Shown here in pieces: positions 1-8,203 of a DNA stretch of 26,538 nt. The notes beneath the pieces were generated by a model. It saw only the letters and a program-made list of their open reading frames with translations, searched no databases and had not been told where the DNA came from. The translations under genes were made by a program, and so were the position numbers. The DNA comes from a bacterium (GTDB lineage: Bacteria; Bacillota; Clostridia; Lachnospirales; Lachnospiraceae). The DNA is taken from the NCBI GenBank assembly GCA_004562765.1, contig SFRL01000043.1:1-26538 (forward strand). The letters are read 5' to 3'. Position 1 is the stretch's first letter; every line of letters starts with the position of its first letter.

Positions 1-56
1 AACCAAAATAATTATAGCATTGGAGGTTTTTTACTGTAAGCTAAAGCAGCTGTTGT

Positions 57-80
57 CCCCCTGCATAGCAGGGGGTTTTA
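57..80 (+). terminator. Rho-independent terminator, plus strand
   Basis: An 8-bp stem CCCCCTGC/GCAGGGGG closes on a three-base loop and is followed by TTTTA. It would end a plus-strand transcript entering from left of the window; no gene of that transcript is visible here. Confidence 0.6.
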
Positions 81-96
81 TTAAAGACTGCCATAC

Positions 97-134
97 AAAA
101 AAAGCGAGCTTGCTTCCTGCAAACTCGCTTTTCT
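97..134 (-). terminator. Terminator of the NlpC/P60 gene
   Basis: Read on the minus strand, AGCGAG..TTGC pairs with GCAA..CTCGCT across a short loop and is followed by a run of Ts (TTTTTTT). It lies about 25 bases past the stop codon of the cell-wall hydrolase gene. The stem has A-rich and T-rich flanks on both sides, so it could act in both directions. Confidence 0.75.
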
Positions 135-157
135 TATATCCTGCTATTTCATTCAAT

Positions 158-1459
158 TTAGAAAATTCTGCGGACAGCCAATACCGTACGGTATGTGATC
201 GGTGAAGTGTACTTGATACCGGTAGACGGTGAGCTGGCATGTACGATGGTGTTGTTTCCAACATAGATTCCTACATGACCGCTGTAGCATACAATATCAC
301 CGGGCTGGATGTCATCAATGCTCACTCCGTATCCACAGCTGCGCTGTGCACTGGAGGAATGAGGAAGCGATACTCCGAATGCAGCATATACTGCCATAAC
401 AAATCCGGAACAATCAGCACCGTTTGTCAAGCTGCTTCCACCATATACGTAAGGATTTCCGACAAACTGGCATGCATAATTTGCAACTGCCTGTCCGTTT
501 GAACCGGAGGGTGCGCTGTAATTGCGGTCGCTTGATGAAGATCCGCCTGATGAAGAGCTGCTTGAGCTGCTTGATTTCTTGGATGAACTGCTGCTTGATG
601 AAGAACTGCTCTTACTACTGGTCGAAGACTGCTCAGCTGCGGCTGCCGCTGCTGCCTCTGCCGCCTTGCGGTCTGCCTCTTCCTCTGCTAATCTTGCTGC
701 TTCTTCCTCTTTGGACTCTGCATAAGTATACTCAGTTGATAAAACAACATAGTCAGCGGACACATAACCTTCTCCGCCCTCTACGGATACTTTTACCCAG
801 CCGTCATTCTTCTTTGCTTCGCTGACTACGGTCAGTTCCTCTCCCCCGGGAACGAGCTCGATCACCTTGGCGTCTGCGTCTGCTTTTTGACGGACACGAA
901 GTGTCTCCGTATCTACAGTAGCGATTCTGGTTCCAACCTTGCGTAAAAGCTTCTTGGTAGCAACCTCTACATATTCAGCCTTTACATAACCGGTGACGCT
1001 TCCGGATTTGATCTTGTACCAGCCATCCTTCTCCTTGATAACTGTTCCTACAGAATCGTCATACAGTTTTCCTAATACTTTACTATTTTCATCGGCATGT
1101 GCACGAACATTCACGTAACCGTCAACCTGTGCAACGATCATGACCTTTTTCTTTTCCTCGGTCTTGGTCTCCTGCTCAGCCTCTGCTGTATCAGCTGCCT
1201 CAGAAGCAGTCACGGTCTGTGTAGCAGTCGTCTGCTTCGCAACACTCTTTGCAGAAATGATATTTTCTGCAAGATACTGTGACAGGGCAAGTGAGATACC
1301 GGATGCCGGAGATGAAGAAGTCAGCTCTGAGGTCACATTTACATTTGTGATCTCTGAAGCGCCTGCAATAGGTGCTGCTCCTGCAATGACCGGAGTCGCT
1401 GCCAGTGTAAGCGCACTTGCTAAGCAACAGGTCGTCATGCGTAATGCTTTATAGTTCAT
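158..1459 (-). CDS. Secreted SH3-domain NlpC/P60 peptidoglycan endopeptidase
   Basis: 433 residues. A signal peptide covers about residues 1-28 (hydrophobic core and an AGA cleavage region). Two bacterial SH3 domains (about 105-167 and 178-243) should bind the wall. A charged Glu/Ala stretch (248-276) and a nearly pure Ser linker (278-311) lead to a C-terminal NlpC/P60 domain (about 320-433). The catalytic triad is visible: Cys350 in ADCSGF, His395 in GHVGIYVG and His407 in VHASS. Members of this family cut peptide stems of peptidoglycan, usually gamma-D-Glu-diamino acid bonds, in cell separation or wall turnover. The ATG at 1459 has GGAGGG five bases upstream; an in-frame TTG four codons earlier overlaps that site and is unlikely. 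The gene is monocistronic, with its own consensus promoter and terminator. The exact bond cut is not readable from sequence. Confidence 0.9.
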   Translation of the reverse strand: MNYKALRMTTCCLASALTLAATPVIAGAAPIAGASEITNVNVTSELTSSSPASGISLALSQYLAENIISAKSVAKQTTATQTVTASEAADTAEAEQETKTEEKKKVMIVAQVDGYVNVRAHADENSKVLGKLYDDSVGTVIKEKDGWYKIKSGSVTGYVKAEYVEVATKKLLRKVGTRIATVDTETLRVRQKADADAKVIELVPGGEELTVVSEAKKNDGWVKVSVEGGEGYVSADYVVLSTEYTYAESKEEEAARLAEEEADRKAAEAAAAAAAEQSSTSSKSSSSSSSSSSKKSSSSSSSSSGGSSSSDRNYSAPSGSNGQAVANYACQFVGNPYVYGGSSLTNGADCSGFVMAVYAAFGVSLPHSSSAQRSCGYGVSIDDIQPGDIVCYSGHVGIYVGNNTIVHASSPSTGIKYTSPITYRTVLAVRRIF

Positions 1460-1502
1460 AATACCCTCCAAATTTATGGCGTTTGCAACTTTGTTATCAT
1501 TT

Positions 1503-1519
1503 GTTACAAATTTATTACA
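1503..1519 (-). promoter_or_regulatory. WalR-like box in the leader of the NlpC/P60 gene
   Basis: On the minus strand TGTAAT-N5-TGTAAC matches the WalR (YycF) consensus TGTWAH-N5-TGTWAH of Firmicutes. A further TGTAAT lies three bases upstream (1523-1528). The box sits just downstream of the expected transcription start, a position more typical of repression than activation. The hydrolase is the kind of gene WalRK controls. This is a motif match only. Confidence 0.5.
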
Positions 1520-1533
1520 TTTATTACAGTGCC

Positions 1534-1562
1534 ATTATAGCAAGGTTATCAAACTATGTCAA
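1534..1562 (-). promoter_or_regulatory. Consensus sigma-A promoter of the NlpC/P60 gene
   Basis: TTGACA (1557-1562) and TATAAT (1534-1539) are separated by 17 bases, both hexamers perfect, with TGC before the -10 (extended -10). The leader is about 65 nt. Confidence 0.85.
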
Positions 1563-1585
1563 CCACAAGATATTGGTAGTTTTTT

Positions 1586-2500
1586 CTAGATTGTATAAAT
1601 ATAGTTCTCCAGCGACGTAATTGCGTTCGCACCGTCCGCTGCAGCCGTCACGATCTGGCGCAAAGGTTTGGTCCGAAGGTCGCCCGCCGCGAAGATCCCG
1701 GGAATACTTGTCACACATGTCTCGTCTGCACGGATGTATCCGCCCTCATCACAGTCCACCAGCTCACGCACGAGCCCTGTGTCCGGCAAAATACCTACTG
1801 CAATGAACACACCCTGAAGCGGCAGCTGTGTATGCTCTTCTGTTTTTATGTTACGAATCTGTAACATTTGCACCATGCCTTCACCGTCGATGGACTCTAC
1901 CACACTATCCCAGATCAGCTCGATATTCGGTGTGTCAAATACCTTCTGCTGCAGGGAACGGGCACCGCGCAGTTCATCACGCCGGTGGATCAGGTATACT
2001 TTCTCACAGCCACGCGCCAGAAACAGTGCATCCTCCAGAGCTACATCTCCTCCTCCGATCACCGCCACGGTCTTTCCTCTGAAAAATGCACCATCACAGG
2101 TCGCGCAATAGGAAACGCCCATGCCTCGCAATGTCTCCTCGCCCGGCACACCGAGCATCCGGTGTGTCGCACCCATCGCGAGCACGATCGCACGACAACT
2201 GTGTCTACCGTTTGTCGTAACAACAATCTTTTCCTTTTCTGTCGCCGCCTCAATAGCAGTCACCTCTGCCGTTTCAAACTGAGCACCCAGTTTTTCCGCA
2301 TGCTCCCGAAAACTCATCCCAAGTTCAAATCCACCAATTCCCGGCAATCCCGGATAGTTATCCACATCCACTGTATTCAAGATCTGTCCACCGCTCATCG
2401 GCTGTTTTTCGATCACCAGTGCCTGCAGCCCGGCGCGCATTGCATAGATCGCTGCCGTCAGTCCCGCAGGACCACTTCCTATAATAATTACGTCTAACAT
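1586..2500 (-). CDS. trxB: Thioredoxin-disulfide reductase
   Basis: 304 residues, the usual size of low-molecular-weight thioredoxin reductases. It moves electrons from NADPH through FAD to thioredoxin in the cytoplasm. The N-terminal FAD-binding motif IIGSGPAGLTAA (about 5-16), the redox-active CATC (132-135), the NADPH-binding IGGGDVALEDA (about 148-158) and the C-terminal FAD motif GIFAAGDLRTKPLRQI are all present. The start at 2500 is set by AAAGGAGG upstream. The reading frame stays open further upstream, but those residues (with CMLDV at the join) are not part of the family. The divergent neighbour is a small YjfB-like gene. I did not find a convincing promoter on this strand in the shared spacer. 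The exact electron acceptor could be a thioredoxin-like protein. Confidence 0.93.
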   Translation of the reverse strand: MLDVIIIGSGPAGLTAAIYAMRAGLQALVIEKQPMSGGQILNTVDVDNYPGLPGIGGFELGMSFREHAEKLGAQFETAEVTAIEAATEKEKIVVTTNGRHSCRAIVLAMGATHRMLGVPGEETLRGMGVSYCATCDGAFFRGKTVAVIGGGDVALEDALFLARGCEKVYLIHRRDELRGARSLQQKVFDTPNIELIWDSVVESIDGEGMVQMLQIRNIKTEEHTQLPLQGVFIAVGILPDTGLVRELVDCDEGGYIRADETCVTSIPGIFAAGDLRTKPLRQIVTAAADGANAITSLENYIYTI

Positions 2501-2530
2501 GCACGATACCTCCTTTATCACGATCAGCAT

Positions 2531-2559
2531 TTGCAAATTTCCATAATATATGATATAAT
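2531..2559 (+). promoter_or_regulatory. Promoter of the YjfB-like gene
   Basis: TTGCAA (2531-2536), 17 bases, TATAAT (2554-2559), with TGA before the -10. It lies about 45 bases upstream of the start codon. Confidence 0.75.
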
Positions 2560-2605
2560 TTTTATACATATTATGCGCTCTGCGCAAAAGAAAGGTGGGA
2601 TACTT

Positions 2606-2815
2606 ATGGAAATCGGCGCACTTGCTTCTACCGCATTATACCAGATGGAACAAAATTCCGCAAAGGTAAACGGATATGATACTCCGACGGATGTGGGTGT
2701 TGCAATGCTCAGCAAGCAGTTAGCTGTGTCTGAGGCAAGCGGTCAGAGCCTCATCCGTGCGATGGAATTATCCGTAAATCCCGGCATTGGCGGCAACGTA
2801 GATTTTTATGCGTAA
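2606..2815 (+). CDS. YjfB-like putative motility protein
   Basis: 69 residues, starting at the ATG preceded by AAAGGTGGG. The protein begins MEIGALAS, has a helical middle and ends SVNPGIGGNVDFYA. This layout (N-terminal aliphatic stretch, central QLAVSEASGQSL, C-terminal SVNP.lGgN.D) matches my recollection of the YjfB putative motility family found in flagellated Firmicutes, often as single small genes far from the flagellar cluster. Its biochemical role is not known. It has its own promoter and is followed directly by a strong terminator, so it is a single-gene unit. It is cytoplasmic by sequence, with no signal peptide or membrane segment. Confidence 0.7.
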   Translation: MEIGALASTALYQMEQNSAKVNGYDTPTDVGVAMLSKQLAVSEASGQSLIRAMELSVNPGIGGNVDFYA

Positions 2816-2830
2816 ACTCCGCAAACAAGG

Positions 2831-2867
2831 CAAGCCACAGTATTCACATACTGTGGCTTGTTTTTTT
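2831..2867 (+). terminator. Terminator after the YjfB-like gene
   Basis: A 12-bp perfect stem CAAGCCACAGTA/TACTGTGGCTTG with a six-base loop is followed by seven Ts on the plus strand. It lies between two convergent genes; the minus strand lacks an equally good T run. Confidence 0.88.
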
Positions 2868-2882
2868 CCCAGCCTCTGTGGT

Positions 2883-3716
2883 CTACAACAATCGGATACT
2901 CTTCTCCGTGATCTCAATTTTCCGCTCCTTATAAAGGCGTCCCACCGCGCGTTTGAATGCAGCCTTGCTCATCTGCATCTCGCGCATGATGATCTCCGGG
3001 GATGCCTTGTCGTTAAAGGGCAGCACTCCGGCATATTCTTCTATCACGCCCAACACCTTTTCGGCATCCGCATCCATCTGCGTTTCCTTGTTTGCCCGGC
3101 GGGTGATATCGAGTTTCCCGTCCTCCTTGATGCCTGTAACGCGCGCTTCAATAATATCACCAATCTTCAGGTCGGATGTATCCTCGCTGCGCGGGATCAT
3201 CGCCGAGTAGCGGTCATCCACCGCTACGAACGTCCCGAAATCGTGCCCGAACTCATACACTCTGCCGCTGACAGTCTCGCCCTTCTCGTAGGGTGCTTCC
3301 GTGGAAAGCTTATCATACAGGTGCTTCATACTTGCACACAGTCTGCCGCTCTTATCAATATAGAGCGTCACCAGCACTTCATCGCCCTCGCGCACCTTAC
3401 CATTCATCTCCTTATATGGAAGAAACAGATCTTTTTCCAATCCCCAGTCGAGAAACGCGCCGATCTTTCCCACCTGCGAAACGGTCAATACCGCCAGTCC
3501 CCCAAGGGTCAGCTTCGGCTCTGCCGTCGTCGCGATCATACGATCCTTGGAATCACGGTAGAGAAAGACCTCCAACTTATCTCCGATCACTGCATTTTCC
3601 GGCACCTGCAACTTTGGCAAAAGTACCTTTTTCTCTGACTCACGGCTCTCTGCCAGATAAACACCGAACTCCACCTTTTTGATGATCGTCAGTGTCTGAT
3701 ATTCTCCTAATTTCAT
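2883..3716 (-). CDS. cvfB: CvfB-family S1-domain RNA-binding protein
   Basis: 277 residues, the usual length of CvfB (YitL). The N-terminal half carries S1-like OB folds: about 1-62 (GEYQTLTIIKKVEFGVYLAE) and 68-130 (LTVSQVGKIGAFLDWGLEKDLFLP, an S1 signature). A third S1 module follows at about 143-208. The C-terminal winged helix (about 220-277, MQMSKAAFKRAVGRLYKERKIEI) completes the family architecture. In Staphylococcus the family affects virulence gene expression by binding RNA; the general role is post-transcriptional. The ATG is preceded by AAAGGAGC. It starts 14 bases after the stop of the thioesterase gene and is probably cotranscribed with it. Confidence 0.88.
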   Translation of the reverse strand: MKLGEYQTLTIIKKVEFGVYLAESRESEKKVLLPKLQVPENAVIGDKLEVFLYRDSKDRMIATTAEPKLTLGGLAVLTVSQVGKIGAFLDWGLEKDLFLPYKEMNGKVREGDEVLVTLYIDKSGRLCASMKHLYDKLSTEAPYEKGETVSGRVYEFGHDFGTFVAVDDRYSAMIPRSEDTSDLKIGDIIEARVTGIKEDGKLDITRRANKETQMDADAEKVLGVIEEYAGVLPFNDKASPEIIMREMQMSKAAFKRAVGRLYKERKIEITEKSIRLL

Positions 3717-3730
3717 GTTCGCTCCTTTAT

Positions 3731-4435
3731 TTATCCATAAAAAATCACATTCGCATATGCTTCGCCGTTCTCATCGCACAGTTTCACGCTGACACGTGAA
3801 GGTTCTGCTGCAACAGCGGGACAGATCGTATCACCCAGCACGGCTGCTTTTTTATATTCTGCCCAGATCCGGTGCACCTCAAAACCTTCCGGTAAAAATT
3901 CTTCACCCATCAGAATATACTTTGCATTGTTCATGTGATGGTTCGTGTCAATAAAATAGTGCGGTACTCGGATCGGCGTCTTTTTTTCTCCCTCCGGTAT
4001 TGTTGGGAGCTTCCGGCCAAGATACTCCATATCAAGCTTCGGCTCCGAAGGATACTTCTCTAACATCTCCGGAATCGGACGCGCCGGTTTTCCGGTCTGC
4101 GTATCAATAAATACCCAGATCGAGTTGGCTTTCAGGATCGTCTCCCCCGACTCATCCTCAATCTTAAAATTACGGAGCCCGTAAAATCCCTTGATATCAT
4201 AGGGCCATGTATAGATCGTCAGCTGTTCACCTAATTTCGGGTAGCGAAGGACATCTACCTGCCAGCTGCTTAAGATCCATGCAACATGATGCTCACTCAG
4301 ATATTCCACTCCGACACCGAGCTGCTCGGACTGAAACGTACAGCAGTCCTGTAAATAGTCAAGCAGCGCTGTCAGACTCGCTTCCTGTTTTGTATTGCAT
4401 TCGCTGTAGCGAACGCGGGTTTGAAATGAATACAT
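3731..4435 (-). CDS. Acyl-ACP thioesterase (FatA/FatB-like, double hotdog)
   Basis: 234 residues. It is predicted to release fatty acids from acyl carrier protein in the cytoplasm. The N-terminal hotdog begins YSFQTRVRYSECNTKQEASLTALLDYLQD, a typical start of bacterial acyl-ACP thioesterases. The second hotdog carries IDTNHHMNNAKY (about residues 161-172), the Asn/His-rich active-site region, and an EYKKAAVLGD strand where the family has its conserved acidic residue. The start has AGAGGT upstream. It leads a two-gene operon with cvfB, 14 bases apart. Chain-length preference cannot be read from the sequence. Confidence 0.87.
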   Translation of the reverse strand: MYSFQTRVRYSECNTKQEASLTALLDYLQDCCTFQSEQLGVGVEYLSEHHVAWILSSWQVDVLRYPKLGEQLTIYTWPYDIKGFYGLRNFKIEDESGETILKANSIWVFIDTQTGKPARPIPEMLEKYPSEPKLDMEYLGRKLPTIPEGEKKTPIRVPHYFIDTNHHMNNAKYILMGEEFLPEGFEVHRIWAEYKKAAVLGDTICPAVAAEPSRVSVKLCDENGEAYANVIFYG

Positions 4436-4497
4436 TGTTTTACCTCTTTTCTCCTATCTATCATGCCAGAAATCGTGAAAATAGGCAAGAGCTGTAC

Positions 4498-6633
4498 TTA
4501 CGTTTTCCTTCGTTCCCGACCGGTATGCTTATAGTATTCATCCTTATCCTCATACATCAGCCGGTCTGCCAGTTCCTTCATCTCATCAAAGGTCAGATTT
4601 CCGTGGTCTTTGCACACGACAATACCTTTTGATATAGAAAGTCTGTATTTTCCGTTGCCTTTCCATTTTTCCGTAAGGTGGTCAAAGGTATGGAGCATGT
4701 CGTCCAACTGCTCCGCGGTACATTTCAGTAATGCCACAAACTCATCTCCACCGATCCGATATACCTTTCCGTATTCGCCCATTGATGTGAGGATACATTT
4801 TGCCGCCCCGATGATCAGTTCATCTCCGGCCATATGGCCATAAGTATCATTGACGCTCTTTAAGCTGTTTACATCCATCATGATCAGAGTAACTTCTGAA
4901 ACGATACCTTTTTCCAGTATTTTCGCACAGTCCTCCTCGTAGGCACGGCGGTTGAAAAGACCGGTCATATCATCTGTTATGGAGATCCTTCTTTTTTCCG
5001 CAATCTCTCTGGACGCCTTCCGCTCACGGATAAAAATGACGGCAAATACGATTCCCATCATCATTAAACCGATGATAAAAATGACAATACTTGTTGTAAC
5101 AAGCTCAAACACATTGATCTTATCCGGATTACAGTCTTCGACAACCAGATACCAGTCCAGATCCTCCATATATTTTGTCATACGGCTGCTCTCAGCACCT
5201 TCTTCATAATAGAATTCGTCTGCATTCACATTCTGCAGATAAGAAGAGTCGAGATAATCCCGTTCAATACGCGCTGCTTCCGAATCAACCTGTATGAGCC
5301 CCGTTTTGTCGATCAGATCTATTTTCACGTTGTATTTTTCTTCATACTGCTTCAAAAACCGCTGCAGGTTTTTCATTTCAACACCGATGCCGCATACTCC
5401 GAGGAAATTCCCGTTTTCATCTGTGATCTCTGTATTTACAAACACAGATAATTCCCAGTGATTGGCTTCGTCCGTATCCACTTCCAGATCATAGTGTTTT
5501 CCTTCTTCCAAAAACGTCCGATACCAGATATCATGTTCATCGTTTTCCGGATCAACAAATTTACTGATCCCATTATAAGAATAGTACGCCTTTGAAGCAT
5601 CGCAGACAGCATAAACCATCTGATAGCCGAATCCTGTTCGGATAGAGTCCAAATAGGAAGCTACTACCTTCTCCACTGCTTCCGGCGAACTCTCACCGCT
5701 TTTTTTCATATATTGCTTCAGACTGTAATCATTTGACATCGTCTCCGAAACGATCACCGGTTTTAAAAATTTATTTTCTATACTGTCATTTACCATATGA
5801 GCGATCAACATGCTGTTGCTCTGCGAATTTTTGTCTGAAATACGATTGATAGAGACAATGCAGGAGACTACAGACACGCTCATACTGATCGCCATAATCG
5901 TGAACAGAACAACGATATCCAGTAGTTTTCGCTTCTTTTCTTCTCCTTCCCGGATCCTGCTCCACTCCTTTAAATATGCCAACAGCATGAGGATCAGCGT
6001 AATAAATATCCCGATGTTTGTGATAGATATGCCATACAAAAATGCCTGCAAAATGATAGCCAGCAAAGGAGTAAAGGTATATACCAGAAGCGATACAAAC
6101 GTCGTTTTTTTGATCGCCTTCCGATACCGTATGCACATAATGCTGCAGACAAGAATGCAGATCAGATTGATCGCCGCATAAATATACCATCCCGTATTTC
6201 TGTGATATTGATTGGTATCATCGAAATAGTACATCCACTTTGTATAAAAATTGGTCACCAGGATCAACCCGCTTATCGCGATACATACACGGACGATATT
6301 GATGAAAATCCGGTCAGGAACCACACCTTTTTCCCGCAACAGCTGATAAATATAATGCATCGACAGATCGACAAGCACCAGGTTCAGAAAGAACACGCCA
6401 AAATTGCTGGTCCTGTTCAGAAAAACAGCGGTTCTGCCCGTATTGCCCGCAAACACATATCCGCATGCCTCAAAAAAGAAGATGATGGAAATTGTAAAAA
6501 ACATCCAGCGTAACAACTTCCAGCTGCTTCTTTTATACCCGGTCATCGTGATGATGACCGTCAGCATCAAACAGATAAATCCACCAAATATTTCTATTGT
6601 TGCCTGTGTCATTGCCAAACTCGTAGTATTCAT
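4498..6633 (-). CDS. Membrane diguanylate cyclase: 7TM region, Cache-like sensor, GGDEF
   Basis: About 711 residues. Seven hydrophobic segments fill the first 225 residues. A further membrane segment (about 235-258) opens an extracellular domain of about 260 residues with dCache features (VYAVCDASKAYYSYNG, DIWYRTFLEEGKHYDLEVD, GVCGIGVEMKNLQ). One more membrane helix leads to the C-terminal GGDEF domain (about 545-690). DDMTGLFNRRAYEED and RIGGDEFVALL are intact, so it should make cyclic di-GMP from two GTP. The RxxD inhibitory site expected five residues before GGDEF is absent (GEYG instead), so product inhibition through that site is unlikely. The ATG at 6633 is chosen; an in-frame GTG at 6645 has AGGA too close to be its site. 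The ligand is unknown. No EAL domain is present. Confidence 0.88.
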   Translation of the reverse strand: MNTTSLAMTQATIEIFGGFICLMLTVIITMTGYKRSSWKLLRWMFFTISIIFFFEACGYVFAGNTGRTAVFLNRTSNFGVFFLNLVLVDLSMHYIYQLLREKGVVPDRIFINIVRVCIAISGLILVTNFYTKWMYYFDDTNQYHRNTGWYIYAAINLICILVCSIMCIRYRKAIKKTTFVSLLVYTFTPLLAIILQAFLYGISITNIGIFITLILMLLAYLKEWSRIREGEEKKRKLLDIVVLFTIMAISMSVSVVSCIVSINRISDKNSQSNSMLIAHMVNDSIENKFLKPVIVSETMSNDYSLKQYMKKSGESSPEAVEKVVASYLDSIRTGFGYQMVYAVCDASKAYYSYNGISKFVDPENDEHDIWYRTFLEEGKHYDLEVDTDEANHWELSVFVNTEITDENGNFLGVCGIGVEMKNLQRFLKQYEEKYNVKIDLIDKTGLIQVDSEAARIERDYLDSSYLQNVNADEFYYEEGAESSRMTKYMEDLDWYLVVEDCNPDKINVFELVTTSIVIFIIGLMMMGIVFAVIFIRERKASREIAEKRRISITDDMTGLFNRRAYEEDCAKILEKGIVSEVTLIMMDVNSLKSVNDTYGHMAGDELIIGAAKCILTSMGEYGKVYRIGGDEFVALLKCTAEQLDDMLHTFDHLTEKWKGNGKYRLSISKGIVVCKDHGNLTFDEMKELADRLMYEDKDEYYKHTGRERRKT

Positions 6634-6677
6634 CTGTACATTCACATCCTGTCATTCAAACAAAATCTTTACAAACA

Positions 6678-7877
6678 TTATTTTTCCTCTACCACCTGAA
6701 AAATATAGAACTTCAGATAGTAGCTCTCATCCGCCGCCCACAGGATCGGATGATCCGGTGCTTGTGTCCGAAACTCCACCTGACGCAGACGCTTGTGTGC
6801 AGAGCGTGCCGCCTCGCGGATCGTCTTTGCCAGAAGTTCCTGTGTCATGAAATGGGAGCAGGAGCAGGTAGCAAGATAACCGCCGTCCTTTACCAGCTTT
6901 AATCCCTTCATGTTGATCTCCCGGTAGCCCTTGATCGCATTTTTTGTTGCCTCTCTAGACTTTGTGAAGGCGGGAGGATCAAGGATCACGACATCGTAGG
7001 TCTCACCTGCCGCCGCCAATTTCGGCAGCTCATCCAGCACGTTCGCACAGCGGAAATGCACAGTATGTTCCAATCCGTTCAGGCGTGCGTTTGCGTTTGC
7101 CTGTTCGATGGCATACTCTGAAATATCAAGTCCAGTCACATCCGCGGCTCCGGCAATACCCGCATTCAGGGCAAATGTACCCATATGCGTGAAGCAGTCC
7201 AGCACCTTTTTCCCCTTACAGATCCGCTGCATCGCCAGACGATTATATTTCTGATCCAGGAAAAATCCGGTCTTTTGTCCGTTTACCACATCCACCATAT
7301 AATGCACGCCGTTTTCCACGATCTCTATATTTGTGTCAAAGGGCTCGCCGATAAAGTCCTTGACCTTTGGCAGTCCTTCCTTTTTGCGCTCGTTCGCATC
7401 ACTGCGCTCGTAAACGCCGCGAATATAGATGCCGTCTGCTTCCAACACTTCTTTTAACAGATCCACGATCTTCAGCTTGAACTGTTCCATACCGAGTGCC
7501 AGACACTGTACCACCAGCACATCCTCATATTTATCCACCACGAATCCGGGCAGGAAATCTGCTTCTCCGAAGATCACACGGCAGGACGAAGTATCCACCG
7601 TCGTCTTCCGGTAGTCCCATGCACGCTGCACGCGCATGCGCAAAAATTCCTCGTCGATCTCCTGATCCACATGTCTCGTCATGAGCCGGATGCGGATCTT
7701 TGAATTCACGTTGATAAACCCGCGTCCCATCTGATAACCGTCAAAATCATGGACGATCACGATATCTCCGTTCTCAAAGGATCCCATGATCGTGTCGATC
7801 TCGTTGTCAAATATCCACATGCCGCCCGCCTTGATCGTGCGACCTTCGCCCTTTTTTAATGTCACGATTGCGCTCAT
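6678..7877 (-). CDS. rlmI: Class I SAM-dependent rRNA methyltransferase, RlmI family
   Basis: 399 residues, the normal size for RlmI-like enzymes, which place 5-methylcytosine in 23S rRNA (C1962 in E. coli). The N-terminal PUA domain (about 1-80) holds MSAIVTLKKGEGRTIKAGGMWIF-like residues and binds RNA. A linker region contains FIGEPFD and VVNGQKTGFFLDQKYNR, typical of the family. The Rossmann methyltransferase fold shows SAM motif I VLDCFTHMGTFALNAG, an acidic GLDISEYAIEQAN, motif IV LDPPAFTKSRE and motif VI CSCSHFM. The start at 7877 has AGGAGA upstream. Orthology to E. coli RlmI is by family only; the modified base in this organism is unproven. Confidence 0.87.
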   Translation of the reverse strand: MSAIVTLKKGEGRTIKAGGMWIFDNEIDTIMGSFENGDIVIVHDFDGYQMGRGFINVNSKIRIRLMTRHVDQEIDEEFLRMRVQRAWDYRKTTVDTSSCRVIFGEADFLPGFVVDKYEDVLVVQCLALGMEQFKLKIVDLLKEVLEADGIYIRGVYERSDANERKKEGLPKVKDFIGEPFDTNIEIVENGVHYMVDVVNGQKTGFFLDQKYNRLAMQRICKGKKVLDCFTHMGTFALNAGIAGAADVTGLDISEYAIEQANANARLNGLEHTVHFRCANVLDELPKLAAAGETYDVVILDPPAFTKSREATKNAIKGYREINMKGLKLVKDGGYLATCSCSHFMTQELLAKTIREAARSAHKRLRQVEFRTQAPDHPILWAADESYYLKFYIFQVVEEK

Positions 7878-7945
7878 CGCTATTCTCCTGTATTTCAGTC
7901 AATTTATCTTTCAACATATTTCTATTTATTTGAAACTTTTCATTC

Positions 7946-7974
7946 ATGCTACCACAAATTATGAGTGGTGTAAA
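7946..7974 (-). promoter_or_regulatory. Possible promoter of the rRNA methyltransferase gene
   Basis: TTTACA (7969-7974), 17 bases, TAGCAT (7946-7951) on the minus strand. The -10 matches the consensus at only four of six positions. A short inverted repeat ACCAC/GTGGT lies in the spacer. This is the best candidate I saw in the 180-base gap. Confidence 0.3.
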
Positions 7975-7999
7975 TATTTCTGCCATTCGGAAGTGATCA

Positions 8000-8039
8000 G
8001 TCAAAACAATGTCCCCGGACCATCCGAGGCCCGGGGACA
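8000..8039 (-). terminator. Terminator of the small membrane-protein genes
   Basis: A 9-bp perfect stem TGTCCCCGG/CCGGGGACA encloses a GC-rich loop. On the minus strand it is followed by TTGTTTTGAC. It lies about 20 bases after the stop of the 47-residue membrane protein. Confidence 0.75.
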
Positions 8040-8057
8040 TATTGCTCATCATTCCTA

Positions 8058-8201
8058 TCAATCATAAAATGACATATGATATTTGCATTTCCGGTAGATT
8101 TTAAATGCCACTACCGCAATAAACGAAACTAAAATGTAAAGCGTGGATCCGGCTCCTGCCAGTCCTCCGATGATAACTAAAATCCACATTAACGGGTTCA
8201 T
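8058..8201 (-). CDS. Small single-span membrane protein, unknown function
   Basis: 47 residues, starting at an ATG with GGAGGAG seven bases upstream. One long hydrophobic segment (about 5-34, beginning LMWILVIIGGLAGAG) is followed by a basic end, FKIYRKCKYHMSFYD. The positive charges after the helix predict a C-terminus in the cytoplasm. It starts two bases after the stop of another small membrane protein and is followed directly by a terminator, so the two are certainly a transcription unit. I do not recognise a family. A good ribosome site, tight spacing and a terminator are the reasons to call it a gene in spite of its length. Confidence 0.65.
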   Translation of the reverse strand: MNPLMWILVIIGGLAGAGSTLYILVSFIAVVAFKIYRKCKYHMSFYD

Positions 8202-8203
8202 GT

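Noticed and set aside
531..720. Leu/Glu-rich repetitive open frames on the plus strand
   Set aside because: They come from the Ser-codon repeats (AGC/TCA) of the linker in the NlpC/P60 gene; the repeat is a protein linker and not a separate element.
2808..3638. Long plus-strand open frame of 276 codons
   Set aside because: It lies opposite cvfB, has no ribosome site and encodes a His/Cys/Leu-rich sequence typical of the reverse of a real gene.
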